From positions 216,315 to 280,314 of the forward strand of contig VZSE01010780.1 in NCBI GenBank assembly GCA_013398275.1: a stretch of DNA of 64,000 nucleotides, in the 5' to 3' direction. The translations under genes were made by a program, and so were the position numbers. This DNA comes from Promerops cafer. Lineage: Eukaryota; Chordata; Aves; Passeriformes; Nectariniidae. Under the pieces are notes generated by a model that ran no database searches, was not told the origin of the DNA, and was given only the letters and a program-made list of their open reading frames with translations. Of the stretch, positions 1 to 12,600 are shown piece by piece (the stretch's first letter is position 1; each line of letters starts with the position of its first letter).

Positions 1-360
1 CCCCCCCCCCCCCCCCCCCCCGGTGGACTGCAGAGGAGAATTGGAGACACAAAAGATAAAGATCACAGTTTGAGACAAGAACAATTTACTGGAAACAGCA
101 AAAATACTAATTACATACTATATAAAAAAGAAACAATCCATGGAAAATAACCCTGCAATAATAGACAATACAAGATGGCTCCCTCCACCACATTTCCTCA
201 GCTGGAAGGAGCTCCTTCTTCCCAAAAGAGATTCCCTTTCCCCTGCACCCGACAAATGGCTTAGGTGGTACAAAATAACCTTCGGGTCCTGACCGTGCCC
301 CCTTCTGGCTACTACTAGAATAAACCCTGTCCTGACTGGAACCGGGAAATCCTGGATTTT
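1..360 (-). mobile_element. Endogenous retrovirus LTR fragment, cut by the window start
   Basis: Read on the minus strand, this interval resembles a common avian ERVL-type LTR. The likely 5' end lies near 345-360, and the R/U5-like end runs into the tract of 21 C (G on the LTR strand) at 1-21. The G tract appears to be part of the LTR rather than an assembly artefact, because the same LTR class carries a G-rich stretch near its 3' end. The remaining 3' part lies outside the window. There is no ERV coding sequence here. Family assignment is from memory of consensus sequences; the outer boundary is uncertain by tens of bases. Confidence 0.5.
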
Positions 361-2485
361 GTGTATCTTTGCCAAGAAAGAGTGAAACCATCCAGATCCC
401 ACCACTCTCAGCAGAGAAGAATGCAACGTTTCACTGATGTAATGTTTTCACACTCAGTTGATTTGGTGAACATCAGTATAAAGTAACAAACTGCTTGAAG
501 AGCCCTGTGGGTTTTGTACAGCATATTTGGTGCCAACTTCTGGTGTCTTCTGTTGTCTTCAAAATTCAAGGAATGAAAGAAAGAACAAGTAAGTGTGATA
601 GGGTTGTTCATGAGGGTTGCTAATTTACCAGTGCAATGAACTGGCAGCTCAGTAGTGTCTGTTCCTTGTACCCGTGCATTTTGATTTCCAGAGTCAATGG
701 CTGTATTAGAGGTTTTTTACTACACCTTTCTTTCGAGCAGGGAGAGGGCTAAGATTTGTGTGCATGTATTTGTCACGGTGTCCGCTGCCCTGGTGGTCCA
801 TTTGGCCCAGCATCCTGTGTTCATCAGTGACAGCAGGGGGTTATATTTAGAGATATTTAGAGAGGGCACATGAACCTGACTACGTACTGTGATCTAACCT
901 TCTGTACTTTCTTCTGGCATCTACATTTGTCCTGTCAGAGCATGTTTGTAAGAAGGCTGTTTCCTCTGGTGTCTGTTTACAGGACTGTAGACCATAAGTT
1001 TGTATAATCCTGTGTGCCTTCCCAACTTCCTCGCAATGATTTCTGGAAGATTACTTATGAGTGTGTGAAAAAGTGCTTTATTACTACTCTATGGTTTTGA
1101 ATAATTTTAAGGCCTTTGCTGAAGACTGTGCTAAAGGCAGATTGGAAATCTAAATAAACTCTATCTAGTGTTCTGTTGACAGCTTCAGAAGACATTCAAA
1201 ACATATAAGGAACATTAATTTTACATTAATTTTATTCTTCCTAGTAGTTTAAACTGATGCACCCACTACAGTTGTCAGAGTCATATTTCTGGAGTTATCT
1301 ACTTGCAGATAAACAGTATTGTGATTTTTTTGTTTGTTTGTTTATTGTTGTCATAAGGATGTCAAATATGTGCATAAGATTGCTACAGAATATCTTCAGT
1401 TTGGAATGAGAATGATGAGAAATTATTTAACTGTGCACAAAAACTACTATACTAGACATAATTATAAAGAAATTATTTAACTTTACAAGAACAGAACCCT
1501 TTTATTTTATTAGATGAATTTGAAAACATATATCCCAGCATTCTGTTATCTGAACTGCTGTGTTGAGACAGTAACATGAGAGTGCTTGCCTTTAGAGAGG
1601 CCAACACGGTCTTTCTCCTTCAGGTTAGCACTGCTTGATTAATGCTGTTGTGCCCCTTGTCTAATACAAATATATAATACAAACATATAATACAAACATA
1701 GATCTTGGCTAAAACATTTTTTTTTAAAAAAAGGAAATATTATTCTGAGCCATTACATTACTGCATATATAAAAATAAATCTATATTGAGTCTGAGGACA
1801 CAGACCTTAAGGGTACAAAATCCAGAAGGACTATAATTTTTTTTTTAAATAATTTCTTTTTTTTTAAGCATAAATTTAATTTTTTAAATTCTAGTGTTTG
1901 TCACCAGTGATACCTTTTCATGCTATACTACTTGTCCTCCATGACAAGTCATTATTCATGTAGCTTTCAGGAGATTGTTTGGCTATGTCTTTCACAAGAT
2001 TATCAAAAAAAAAAAGACAACACAAAATAAATAACTGTCTTACAAATTCATCTTTCATGGTAATGAGTTCTTTTATGAACAGCTATCATAAATGCATAAA
2101 AGAGAACAAGCACTGTGTGGTAGATAAATTATCACCTAAGTCAGTGAGCTTAAAAGCCATTTTTTATTTATGATTGTTGTAATGAAGAGTCAAACTCTTC
2201 TATTAAACATGCTGGTCTCCTTATTAAAGGAAGTATGTGCCATGACCCAAGTCAAAGAAAAGTGCAAGATCTGTCAAAGTCTGAATTATGAGGGCAAATT
2301 CATTTTTGCTAGAGGTTGTTTCTAAGCCTGGATGCCCATGCCAGAGATGCAGATAGAGCAGAATGAAGTCAAAGATGGCTAGAAAGCTGGCTTCAGATGA
2401 AGAAGCACAGGGAATGTAAGCCTGAGGGAAAAAAATATATATACAGAGAGACATAAGTCCATAGGCCCTGGGATGCACCCATGGC
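361..2485. other. Upstream intergenic DNA, no gene seen
   Basis: AT-rich DNA with short homopolymer runs (for example T/A tracts near 1720 and 1840-1870) and a short TTTG run near 1326-1345. No exon-like reading frame with splice sites was recognised on either strand. The 64-residue frame at 1979-2173 has low-complexity lysine-rich composition and looks like chance. The piece at about 780-1020 is listed separately as a possible old repeat. Confidence 0.6.
780..1020. repeat. Possible ancient interspersed repeat
   Basis: The segment around 805-830 (CATTTGGCCCAGCATCCTGT) and the end near 985-1010 resemble the opening and closing motifs of a widespread, old, CR1-like avian or reptilian repeat. 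The middle is highly diverged. The call rests on motif memory only; a RepeatMasker alignment would decide it. Confidence 0.3.
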
Positions 2486-2489
2486 TGCT

Positions 2490-2910
2490 GAGGTAGCTAC
2501 TGACATGATGAGGGACATGAAGATAATTAATCTCTCCATTGAGGAAAAGCTGAGAAAGCTGGGTTGTCTAACCTGGAGAAGAGAATCTTCGAGGATCTCA
2601 TCATTGTGTCTGAATACTTGAAGGGAGAGTGTAGATAAGATGGTGTCCAGTGACAAGGCAAGAGGCAATGGGCACAAACGGAACAGGACTTTCTATCTGG
2701 ATGTCAGAAAACTCTTCAGTTTTGAGAGTGACCAAACACTTGCACAGGTTGCATGAAGAAGCTGTGGACCTACATCCTTGGAATAATGAAAAGCTGTCTG
2801 AACACAGTTCTGGGCAACCAGCTCTAGGTGACCCTGCTTGATCAGGGGCTTGGGCAGATGGCTTCCAGGGTCCCTTCCAATGTCAATGATTCTGTGACTC
2901 AGTGATTCAG
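2490..2910 (+). mobile_element. CR1 LINE, 3' end fragment
   Basis: Contains the typical CR1 tail order: a piece of the ORF2 C-terminus, a segment corresponding to 'GGGTCCCTTCCAATGTCAAT', and the terminal ATTCTGTGA-type octamer repeats at about 2887-2910. It is truncated at its 5' end, as most CR1 copies are, and its reading frames are broken. CR1 is the dominant non-LTR retrotransposon of birds and lacks a poly(A) tail, ending instead in short tandem octamers, which is what is seen. Confidence 0.85.
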
Positions 2911-4640
2911 TAACTCTTTCTGTAGACAAATATACCTGCCTGAAATCAGCTCTCACCGTTCCTACCCAAACTAATTGCTTAAGGCCAACAGATAGTTTCA
3001 TCTTGCTGTTCTCTCTGAGCACTCTAAGAATTGACAGCCTCAGGCTTTATAAGGCTTTACACAGCAGTACCTCCTCTTTATCCTGCAGCCTACTGGGTAT
3101 TTCAATTTTCACAGTTTTTCATGGATCTTTCTTACAGTAAAGAAAAGCACAAGAGTTTGTCAATGTCCTGTAACCATAAAACTCCAAAACTACCTTGAAA
3201 TAGAAGACTTTTTTTTTTTAATGTGGACATGAATCTTCAAGAACCTAGAATAAAATTTTTTCATATAGCTGTTCAAACACTTGATGAATGATGCTGTGTC
3301 AAAGCAGTGTGTCTAATGTATTTTTTTCTGACAGGCCAGAAATTATTTGCAATACTGAAATAGAAACAGGTAGGAATTGGCATATCTTCCAAGTATCTAG
3401 TATGGCAAAACATGTGTATTAGTCAGAAAAAAAAACCCCACCAAGACTTTTAATCTACTCTTTACTGATTTATTTTCCCAGTTTAAACATTTCCTCATGC
3501 AGATATTCCTAGATGTGGCTGTTGATATCTGGTGATCTGTGTGGTACAAGAGAGACTCCTCTCTCCCCTGATGGACTGAGAATTGATTACTTGAGTGAGG
3601 GTAGCTTGATCAGGACTCCAAGATTTTTGTCTCACAGTGCTTTGGTGAAATTTGGTGGGAGGAGGAGGAATTGCTAATTGCTTCTTTGTTAGAACCTGTT
3701 GTGGTTTATCTGATTTGTGAATAAACCATATAAGCAGTGAAAGGATAAGTAAGAAACCACATCAAGTCTGGCAGATGATAATACTGTTATTTTTTTCAGA
3801 AAGCACCACAAAAACGATGGAATTCGGAGCCTTGCAGTGCTTGAGATGATATGTACTAAATGAGAAACTGTGGCTGTCACTAGAGGGAGTGCCTGTAACA
3901 GTGGAAAAAGATACTTGGCAATTCTTGCTGTGTTTAAATTAATAGGGACATGCAGGGGTCTGTGAAAAAGAACCAGGAAAAAAAGAATCTGCAATATACA
4001 ATGATTTAAAAGTGACTTTCTTTCATATTTGCATTTGAATCAGAGCACAAGACGTTTCAATTGATAAAAAATACTTAATTTCTCTAGCCTTGGGGCATAC
4101 AGGATTTTGCATGTCTGTTCTTAGGATTATATTTATAGTTGTGGATGTGCACTTGTTGGTGATACTTTCAATACATTAACTGGTTTTAGTATATAAAAGA
4201 GGAACATTTATTAATATTCTGCAGGGTTGAAAAGTTGCCAGTCACTCTAAGCTGCTAGATGGCATCACTTTTCAAAACTGATGTGATCAGAACTACTGAT
4301 TATTGTCCTTTTTTACAGCTTAAAACACTTGCAGTCTTGGCTAAGCTAAGCAACTCTGTTCTATCATTCCTTCAATACAGGTCATGTTTCTAAACCTCCC
4401 ATTTTCCTTACTATCCTGTGAATAATCCTGTTTGTCTACTTCTTGATGATGAAGTATTCCAGACAATTCTATAAATGCAAAAGGAAATGGAATAATTGCA
4501 ACATATTCCCATATTTCTGCCATGAAGGGTGTGTCTTATTGCATGTAGCTACCTGTGTTTTTCTATTTTGAATTTACATTCTGATCTAGAGTTCAGAGAC
4601 CTCCGTAGCCTGAGGTTATCTGTAGGCTTACAAATACACT
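2911..4640. other. Upstream intergenic DNA, no gene seen
   Basis: Unremarkable AT-rich sequence. The open frames on the minus strand (for example 3689-3994 and 4341-4523) have no recognisable domain, poor codon composition and no convincing flanking splice sites. I see no RNA gene or repeat that I can name. Confidence 0.55.
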
Positions 4641-4649
4641 CTTAGTTCC

Positions 4650-5560
4650 CCCATCACTGGGCCTGTTCTTGAAGAAGTTGAACAGAAGGACCAGGAACTG
4701 TCTAGAAGAAGCCAGAGCATGGCAATGCAAGGCTAGCAGCTCCCTCAGGGCCAGGTACCAGGAGCCACAGAGGATCCTCCTAGAGCAGCAGACAGGGCTT
4801 GGCAGCCCATTCCATCCCACAAGCCCAGCTAGGGGCTGGGCAGCTGGTGGCTTTTGGGGCAGCTACAACCCCAGGTACTGTCACCTCCTCAGGGAATTTG
4901 GGACAGGCTAAGGCTGGGCCAGGATGGCAGCCTGGGTGTCAGGGCTGGCACAGCGGGGCCCATGGCCAGGCAGGACAGTTGGAGACCAGCCCCAGTGTGG
5001 TGGTGCTGGGGCAGGGACTGATAGCCCTGGAGGCTGACATGGTCCTGGGTTTTGTGCAGGCTGGGGAAAGGTCCTACTGGAGGCCAAACAGGGGCAGTCA
5101 GGTCCATCAGTGCTCTCAGCTCTGACAGGCTGCTCTAGGAGGGGACTGCGGGCTGTGAGCCAAGCGTGGCCACAGCACAGAGTGTTGCCTTGCCAACAGG
5201 ACACAGTCCTGCAGCACCTCAGCAGGACTGGGTCGGTGATATTGACCCAAGTCACAGCAAGGCAAGGAATGAAAATAGATCCAGGGTCCAGATAGGAGGA
5301 ATGAGACACCTGGAGACAAAACTACGATGTAGGTCCAAGGTCTGTCAAGGAGACAGGACTGGAGAGAAGACAAGAGACAATGCTACCTTCCACATAGGAC
5401 CCCAGTAAATGCAGGAAAACCAGTCAGCAAGACAGGGCTGTGGGAATCAGGCTGGGAATGTGTTCAATGTTTGAACAGCTTAGGCCTGAGCTGACCCAGA
5501 GCCCCAGAACTGTCAGAGAGGGTACATGGTGCTGGGGTGGTCAGGTTGGTCAGAACAGAG
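4650..5560. other. Unclassified GC-rich block upstream of TSHR
   Basis: About 0.9 kb of clearly higher GC than its surroundings, with several overlapping open frames on both strands (for example 4799-5125 + and 4908-5309 -). The composition is rich in CAG/CTG and GGG/CCC words, with repeated GGGGCAG- and CCCAG-like words but no clean tandem unit. CpG is not strongly enriched, so this is not an obvious promoter island. It could be an old repeat or endogenous retroviral internal piece, an exon of a non-coding transcript, or simply unique GC-rich DNA. No protein family was recognised in any frame. Confidence 0.35.
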
Positions 5561-8500
5561 CCCTGACAGAGGGAAACAACTGAATGGTGATTGCAGACTT
5601 GTAACCAGAAAATTCCTTAAACATGCTAGAAAGTACAATGCAAGCATCATTTTGCTTAGAATGTAACTTTTCCGAGCAAAGCCAGTGCCCATGGAAACAC
5701 CACGTGGTTAGCAACAGTCATTTTTCTCCCCAAACTCTGTTGAAGTTCCTGGCTCAGAATGTGCAAGCCAGGTCTTGAAGCACAGGAGGCGCATCCAGAC
5801 CTGGAGCTCTTCCCAGGCTAGAGGTACATGTTCTGACCTGTCTCCTTCAACACTATCAGGCCTTCAATGACAGGAGTCCCTTGCTTCTCTCATTTATGAT
5901 TCAAGCCCAGAAATCATATATTAAGCAGTTCTTATTTATTTTAGAGTCTATTCCAAACATCTTTATGTCAGCTTTGCCATTTCTTTAGTATAGAATCTTT
6001 TATAGTTTCCATTTTTAATCCCTTAGAAATAGCTGGAAGAATACTTTTCCTTCCATTAACACTTTCTGGACTATCACCACTGCCACATAGCTGTTGCCAT
6101 GTCAAAGCTTCTGATGCTAGTATCTATGTGAATACTCCTTTTCCCTAATAAACAAAAGGTAATTCAAAATACTTTGCTTTCGGTGAAAGAGCAATGAAGC
6201 AAATTACACTTCCCCTTATTTAGGAACCTGAAACACAATTATGATGGAGTAGCTAATGCAGGTTACCTTATTAGTAAAGGTAAGTGCACCAGACGAGTGA
6301 GTATTTGATTTATGAAATACTGAAATGACTCAAATCTTGGGACTACTTATCTTCCCACCAATAAATCTGTTTTTCCTTTGCTTTGTCTATACACAGTGAA
6401 ACATAAAAAGTAACTCTGAAGTCAGAATAAAAGAGGGAGAGAGGTGGGCTGCCAGAGAGTACACACAAGATACTGCAACAAATCAGTCCCACAGTACTGT
6501 GATTAGAGACGGGATACACATCTCTGGTCTTTTCCAACAAACTAGGTCATGTTGTGAGAAGTAAGAACTCCTCTGTTGTGTTCAGAGTTGTCCTAGGTCA
6601 TCAAAATTCGTTGTGAGAAAACAGAGATTAATCTGGAAGAGAATTTGGTGCTGCTTGAAGCTGACCAGCTGCCTCTGAACAGTGCCAGGCAACATTGTTT
6701 GCTGGTTGAAACAAATATAACTTTGTACCCACTGCACCTGGAAATCAGGTGTAGAATAAGTTCATGATAGCTAAGAGATAGGTCCAAAAGACAGCAGAAA
6801 TTCTTTTGATGATACATTTGTTTTGCTAGATGGTTTTGTATGCTTTGTGTCAACCTGCATCAACCAAAATATTTCATTGCCAAAGCCAAAAGGTGCAGAG
6901 AGTTCAATTTCTCATTTTTAATAAGGTGTACAGTGTCCCTGGGACAAGCTGTTACTTTGGCAGTAAGAAGCAGAAAACCAGAGGAAAGTGTAGGCAGGTA
7001 TAGCACTGCATGATTTTTGTAACATGTAACACACTAGGTGAAGTTTAAGTGGCTGATTACTCCCATTGGGTAGAGGATCCAAGGCAAGCCTAAATCCTCT
7101 AAACTTTTATGTTTGTTTGATCTCTGATATATCTGCATTTAATTTTTAAAAGTTATGGCCATGGAAACCACAACAGCATAAGAAAAAAGAAGGCAAGTCC
7201 CACAGACCCTGGCAAAACCCTCCCTATAGTACTGGTGGGCACTGAGGTGGTGTTTCCAGATCTGGGAAGGATCAGCAGGATTGAATGGAGCACACAGTAA
7301 GGAACCCTGAGCTTGCCCCACTACCCCATTCTTGTGATTTGCCCTCAGAGATGAATAAGACCTCAAATTATTATGAAATAATACAATTGTGTCCCACAAC
7401 TGATATAATAGGTGGATGAGAATTTTTATCTTGTCTATGGTTCCAAAAACAGGAAGAGAGGCTATGCCTCATGAATGCCAGGCAATATTACCCTGAGTGT
7501 GTTGGACAACAGTATAGGTTTTGCAGATTGTAGCAACTGTGGTAATGTACTTGCTGACTCTCAGCTGTGCCAAACAGAATATGGTGCATCTAGTTTCCAC
7601 AGAGGACAAGATGGGTGGGACAGGACCGGATGGGGTAGCAGCACAGAAGGAGGTGTGTTTCCACTCTCAGAACCTGTACTGCTTTGTGGCTTTCTTCTCC
7701 ATGAAATGTGTCATTGGCTCTTGACTGGGAAAGAACATGATCCCACTGCTGAGAGATGGCAACCTTGAACACCTTGGTAGCAGCCTTGAGCAGGCCAGTC
7801 TGGCTTACGCCATGCTGGAGTCGTCTCCCTTAGCGCTGACCAAAGCGGTGATCAGTTACAGAGCCCCATATCTGACTTGGCAAGACTGAGTCACAACTTT
7901 TGTCTCATGTGTGCCTCTGTGGAGTGTGTATCTCTCTTGTTTATTTGCCTTGAAATTCAGTGATCTGCCTGTGGCTTTGCTCTTATTTAGTCAGGTTGGT
8001 ACAGACACCAAGAAGTGGTGGTGAGTGGTGGCTCTTACAGCTGCAGGTGAGTTACAGATGTGAGCAGTGTGTCAGAAGGACATGACTGAACAGGGCATAG
8101 GACAGCCAGTGTTTCTAAGGGAATTCATGCAATGCAGTGTGAAGTTCCCTAGAACACTCTTGTTGGTACTTCATCTTGTCCCCTCTCTGGGACACCCCGA
8201 AGGATACCCCATCCTAAATGGGATAAGTGTAGCTGATGGGATGCCCCACTTACACAAGATCTAACTGCTTAACATAACCCCATAAGATCAGGATTTATAT
8301 TATATTTCTTTATGGCCATAGTATCATTTGCTTACCTTAAAAAGATGTATTGAGAGGATTCAATACATTTAGTAAACACATACTGGTGAACTGACTTAAA
8401 GTACTTTTAAAGAGTTATATCAAAATAGTATCTGATGTATTGTACTCAAAATGTTTGAATAACTCTAATGTAGCTGGAGGGGGACTATTTATCTGAGAAT

Positions 8501-8920
8501 ACTGTAATCTAATTTATATTGTGCATAGGTTACATTTTCAAGTTTCTTCTCTGAAGATTACAAACATTTATGTTGACATTTTTCTTGTTGTGTACCTACT
8601 TAAGGTGATAGTAATTCCACTTTATTTCTGTCAAGGTTAGATTTTTTTCCCCTCATTTTTTTTCTTTGGTGAATGGATTTTATCTTGTCTGATAATGTGG
8701 GAAATGCTATTCTCTCCTCTTTTGCTCTATCCTGTCATTTTCAAAATCACTCTTTTGAACTTTCAGTGCTTTTTAAATTGCTTTACATTTAGTGCATATT
8801 TAACTTGCAGTCAGTGAATATTTGCTTGTTGTAAAGGTCTGCTTTAAATTCACTGCTTTCACAGGTGAGTTAGTAGGGCTCTTACTCAGCCCCCTTCCTC
8901 CTGTTCCTTTCTGCAAAGAT
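5561..8920. other. Upstream intergenic DNA before the CpG island, no gene seen
   Basis: Ordinary mixed-composition DNA. Small open frames (6593-6853 -, 7139-7399 -, 7475-7768 +, 8067-8264 +) encode nothing recognisable. In human and other vertebrates the gene CEP128 begins head-to-head with TSHR and extends away on the opposite strand. Its first introns would therefore be expected to cover this region, but I could not identify a CEP128 coding exon by eye. Confidence 0.5.
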
Positions 8921-8929
8921 GCGAGGAGG

Positions 8930-9600
8930 AATGGTCGGGCTCCGACGTTTCGCCGCTGCCTTTGAAAAGGGCTCGGCGGGCCGGTCCGGCTGGCGGCGCG
9001 GGTCTCGCCCCGACCGGGCAGGGCAGAGCAGGGCTGGGCAGGGCTGGGCTGGGTAGGGCAGAGCCCGCTGGCCCCGCGCAGTCCCGGCCGCCCGCGGCAG
9101 GCGGCCCCGGCGGAGCAAGGCGGAGCGGGACCCGCAGGCTGCGGATGGAGCGCGGGGAGCGGCGGGGTCCCGGGACCGGCGGTGAGAGTCGGGGAAGGGC
9201 GCTGCCGCCGAATGGGCCCCGGGGCACCCCGCAGGAGGGGTGCGGAGGAGCGGGGGGCCAGGTCCAGGATGGCCGGCGGGATGGGCGCGGGGCCTGGGCG
9301 AGGAGAGGGACCCTGTCCGACGGCGAGGGCGCGCAGGGCTTGCTGAAACCTCTCCTGACCCCGCTTAGTGAGGAGGCGGCGTTGTCCAGCACAGGTGCCG
9401 CCTTTCCCCAACAGCTTCTCCCGGCGGGGCAGCGAGGTCTGCCCTGCAGCTCTGAGATCTCCTCGTCTCCTCGGAGAAGCGAGGGGCAGAGCGGGAGCGG
9501 ACGGCGGAAGATGCTGTGCCTCACGGTAGCCTTCCAGTTGCTGCTGGTGCTGGTGCTGGGCAGCCAGGGTACAGAGAGGTGTCCTTCAGCCTTCTGCGAG
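8930..9600. promoter_or_regulatory. CpG-island promoter and 5' leader of TSHR
   Basis: GC and CpG content rise abruptly at about 8930, with many CG dinucleotides through to exon 1, then fall back in intron 1. No TATA box is apparent, which fits the TATA-less, GC-rich promoter known for TSHR in mammals. The + strand carries eight GGG runs within 9016-9058 and further G runs near 9229-9300. The exact transcription start cannot be read from sequence. The island may also drive a minus-strand transcript (CEP128 in human); that is inference from synteny. Confidence 0.75.
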
Positions 9601-9680
9601 TGCTCTGACTGGGAGGACTACAAAATCACTTGCAGGGACATCTCCTTTATTCCCAGCCTTCCGGAGGACACCCAGACCCT
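9511..9680 (+). CDS. TSHR: TSHR exon 1 (coding part): signal peptide and N-terminal cysteine cluster
   Basis: The ATG at 9511 is followed by a hydrophobic stretch (LLLVLVLG, residues 10-17) typical of a cleaved signal peptide, then C24, C29, C31 and C41, which cap the leucine-rich-repeat domain. The base at -3 is A, a favourable initiation context. The 170-bp coding length matches human exon 1 and ends two bases into a Leu codon. The donor is GTGAGT at 9681. The same frame is open upstream to an ATG at 8962, but the signal peptide and family length support the start at 9511. Confidence 0.96.
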
Positions 9681-12600
9681 GTGAGTACATTGGGATGGTT
9701 TAGGGAAGGCAGCTGAGAGTATTCGTACTTTGCAGGCAGGAGATGCTCTGAGCTGATGTCCTATGAGATGAGGAAGTCGTGAGAGGGGAGAAGTGGGGCA
9801 GATTACCTGGGCGGTACAGGATAGCGGGAAAGGCAGTGTGCACACTCTGCGTGGGGCAGGAGGAGGTAGGAAAAGTGACTCTCAAACCTTAAAGAGCTGT
9901 GAAGAGATGGTTCATTGGATCTTAAGAGTTCTGTGAAAAATATGGGAAAATAAGTAACTGGGCTGTTTGTGGGCAAAGTGAGCAGTAGGCTGGATTCTGT
10001 GTGGCAAGTGCTTAGGGGGTGAAGGGAAGCAAAGGTAGATCAAACACAATTTTGTGATTAAAAACTAATAGGAATTGAATGTGTCACCTCACAAAAAGTT
10101 CCACAAAATCCTCTGTGCATTTTCAGCTTCTTTGTCAAAGAAAAGAAAAAAAAAAGAAAAGAAAAAAAATCCGTGAGAATTGAGAATCCAAGTGTACTGT
10201 CTAGGAGACAGAGTACTTCAGATGAAAGCGTGGAGTATGGGATAAAGCAGCAAATTTAGAGCTTGCCAAAGTGATAGAGTAATTCAGGTACCTCAGCCCA
10301 AGTGTTTGGTATGTTACAGGCACAGTAGGTCTTGTCTGGGTTCCTGCTGCTAATCCAGATGAGCACCTTGTGTCGTATCTGTCAGTTAGATACTGTAATG
10401 AGACTGAAATGGCACCTGTCAGCTAAAACTGAGCAGATGAATCACTCCTGGCTTTAACTTTGTTTCTTGAGGTACAAAAGTTTTATAGGCTCTATGGGAC
10501 GGTTCATTTGTAAATATAGATTACTTTCTGATAAAGTAAATGAACTCAAACTCAGTTGATTTAATTGCAAGATAAAACAGTAACAGTAATGTCTTGATGA
10601 TGATTCTCAGGACTTTATATAAATAAGAACCGTTAAATTATTTGCACTTACTTGAATGCTTCTCGGCTTTTTTAACACTGAAAGTAAAAGCTTAAATTGG
10701 TCACTTGCTTAGAAAGAAATAAAAAAATATTTATGTTATTTCCATTATTTTTGCTTGCCTTTAATTTTTTCGATGGTTGGACTGCAGTATTTCAGTTAAT
10801 AAGATTTTAAATCATACAAGTTTTTTGTTATTGTACTTTTATATACACAGTTTATTAGGTTGAAATTGCAGTAATGGTACGACATGCACCAAGTAGTATG
10901 TCCTTTGAAATCTACCATGGTAAGTTAGAAAATATAGCAGTTTCAGTTTATAGGAGAAAATGCCTTTGTACAGGCACTTAAAATAGTTAATAGAAACAAT
11001 GAGATCACATAATGAAATTTGATAGTTTCCTTGAAATATGCTGGTTTGCTGGCTGAGAAGTACCTCTCTACATATAGCTCCACAAATAAAGCACTTTGGC
11101 CACTGGAATTCTAGTGTTTTAAACACCTATAATAATGAGGGCTGTAAAATAAGAAGCCATTTTTTTGAAAGACAAAAACACCCTGTGAAGGTCTTACTTC
11201 AATGGGAAAAGTAATTAACAAAAACAACTGAGAAATATTTTTCTGTTTATTTGGGGTGAAATTTAATCATGTGCACCTATTAGAGTGACCATTGCAAACT
11301 TCTCAGGACATGTACTCCCTACCATATCAGGAAAATATTCCAGGTAATGACAATTGTCACTTTATAGTGTATGGCAGAAGCGGTAGAACATGTGCTGCAT
11401 AGTCTTTTATTTGAAAGCAAATGGGAGAATTATCTGAGGAAATAAGGAAAACAGAGCTCTTTTCACACACAATGTCAACAAACAAACCACAACCCAATCA
11501 AACACAAAAACCCCACAATTTTTTACTTCAGTTTGAAGTTTTCTCTCTGGATAAAGTGTGTTTATTTCCCTTCTGTTCTCTTATTTGAATTGCTGAAGTC
11601 TGGTGGACTGTACCTGATTCTGTAGTCCCTTGCTTTCTGCAAATATCTTAATATTTCTTTCCCTCCATATGTTAAATGGGAGTCATAACAGTTAGTTGTA
11701 TGTGGTTTTTGTTCAGAGTGCTTTCAGATGCTTCAGACTGGATTATTTGCACGTGTCAGTTAAAACAACACACAGAATTTCTTGAGAGATTGTAGAGTGT
11801 GCCCCTGATTCTGTCATGTTTTCATCCTTTTGCCGTACAATAGGCAGCAGTTCTGAATCAAAGACAAAAGATTCCAAACTAATTGAAGTTTCTGTTAACC
11901 TTAAGAACAAATGAACACTTCTTTAAGGTGATATATGTAGCTGTACATACCTGCACATTTCTTGTTGAAATTCTCTACAATTTTCCCTAAATGCAATAAG
12001 TTTTTTACTTTAAGCAAAGTAATTCTGCTTCTTGGTGGTAATGTGTGAACCTCAAGATGGCCAATTTTAAAACTTTTTTGTGTGGCTATTCAGTTTTGTA
12101 GGGTTTGGTGAGTCTAGGAACACTTAGCCAGCTTTTGGAGATGATGAGCTCTTTTCAGTGCACAGGATCTTGAAACTCCAATTAAAGTTTCATTCTGATT
12201 ATTCAGTCAGAACTGTTCTCATTTCTCTACCCTAATTTAAGAGAATGGGGTGAACCTTTTTTAAAGAAATGCTTATAAGAAATTACAATAAAAGTTTATT
12301 TCTAGCTATTTTGGTAGAAAACTGACATGAACTTAAACCAGAAAAGTGTGTTTATTTTAAACTGTTATTTATGCAAATACAGTAATGCAGGTGCTTATCC
12401 AGAATGCCTGAATGTACAGATATTGATCTTGGAGATGTCCTTTTTTCAGTGTAAGATTTTTTTTTTAGTTTACTTACACATACAGATCACCAAAACCCCA
12501 CTGAACATTTTTCCAAAGATATAATTGCATCATAATCCTTGAATTGTTGTAATATGCTTCTTGGCATCATTATGATGACATATTCAGGTGGTACTACCAT

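Noticed and set aside
1..8900. Search for CEP128 coding exons on the minus strand
   Set aside because: None could be identified by eye. Short first exons would be easy to miss, so absence is not claimed.
8886..9524. Long minus-strand open frames (203 and 212 residues) over the CpG island
   Set aside because: They are shadows of the GC-rich TSHR leader and exon 1. Composition is Pro/Arg/Ala/Ser-rich without any domain, and they overlap the antisense of a confirmed exon.
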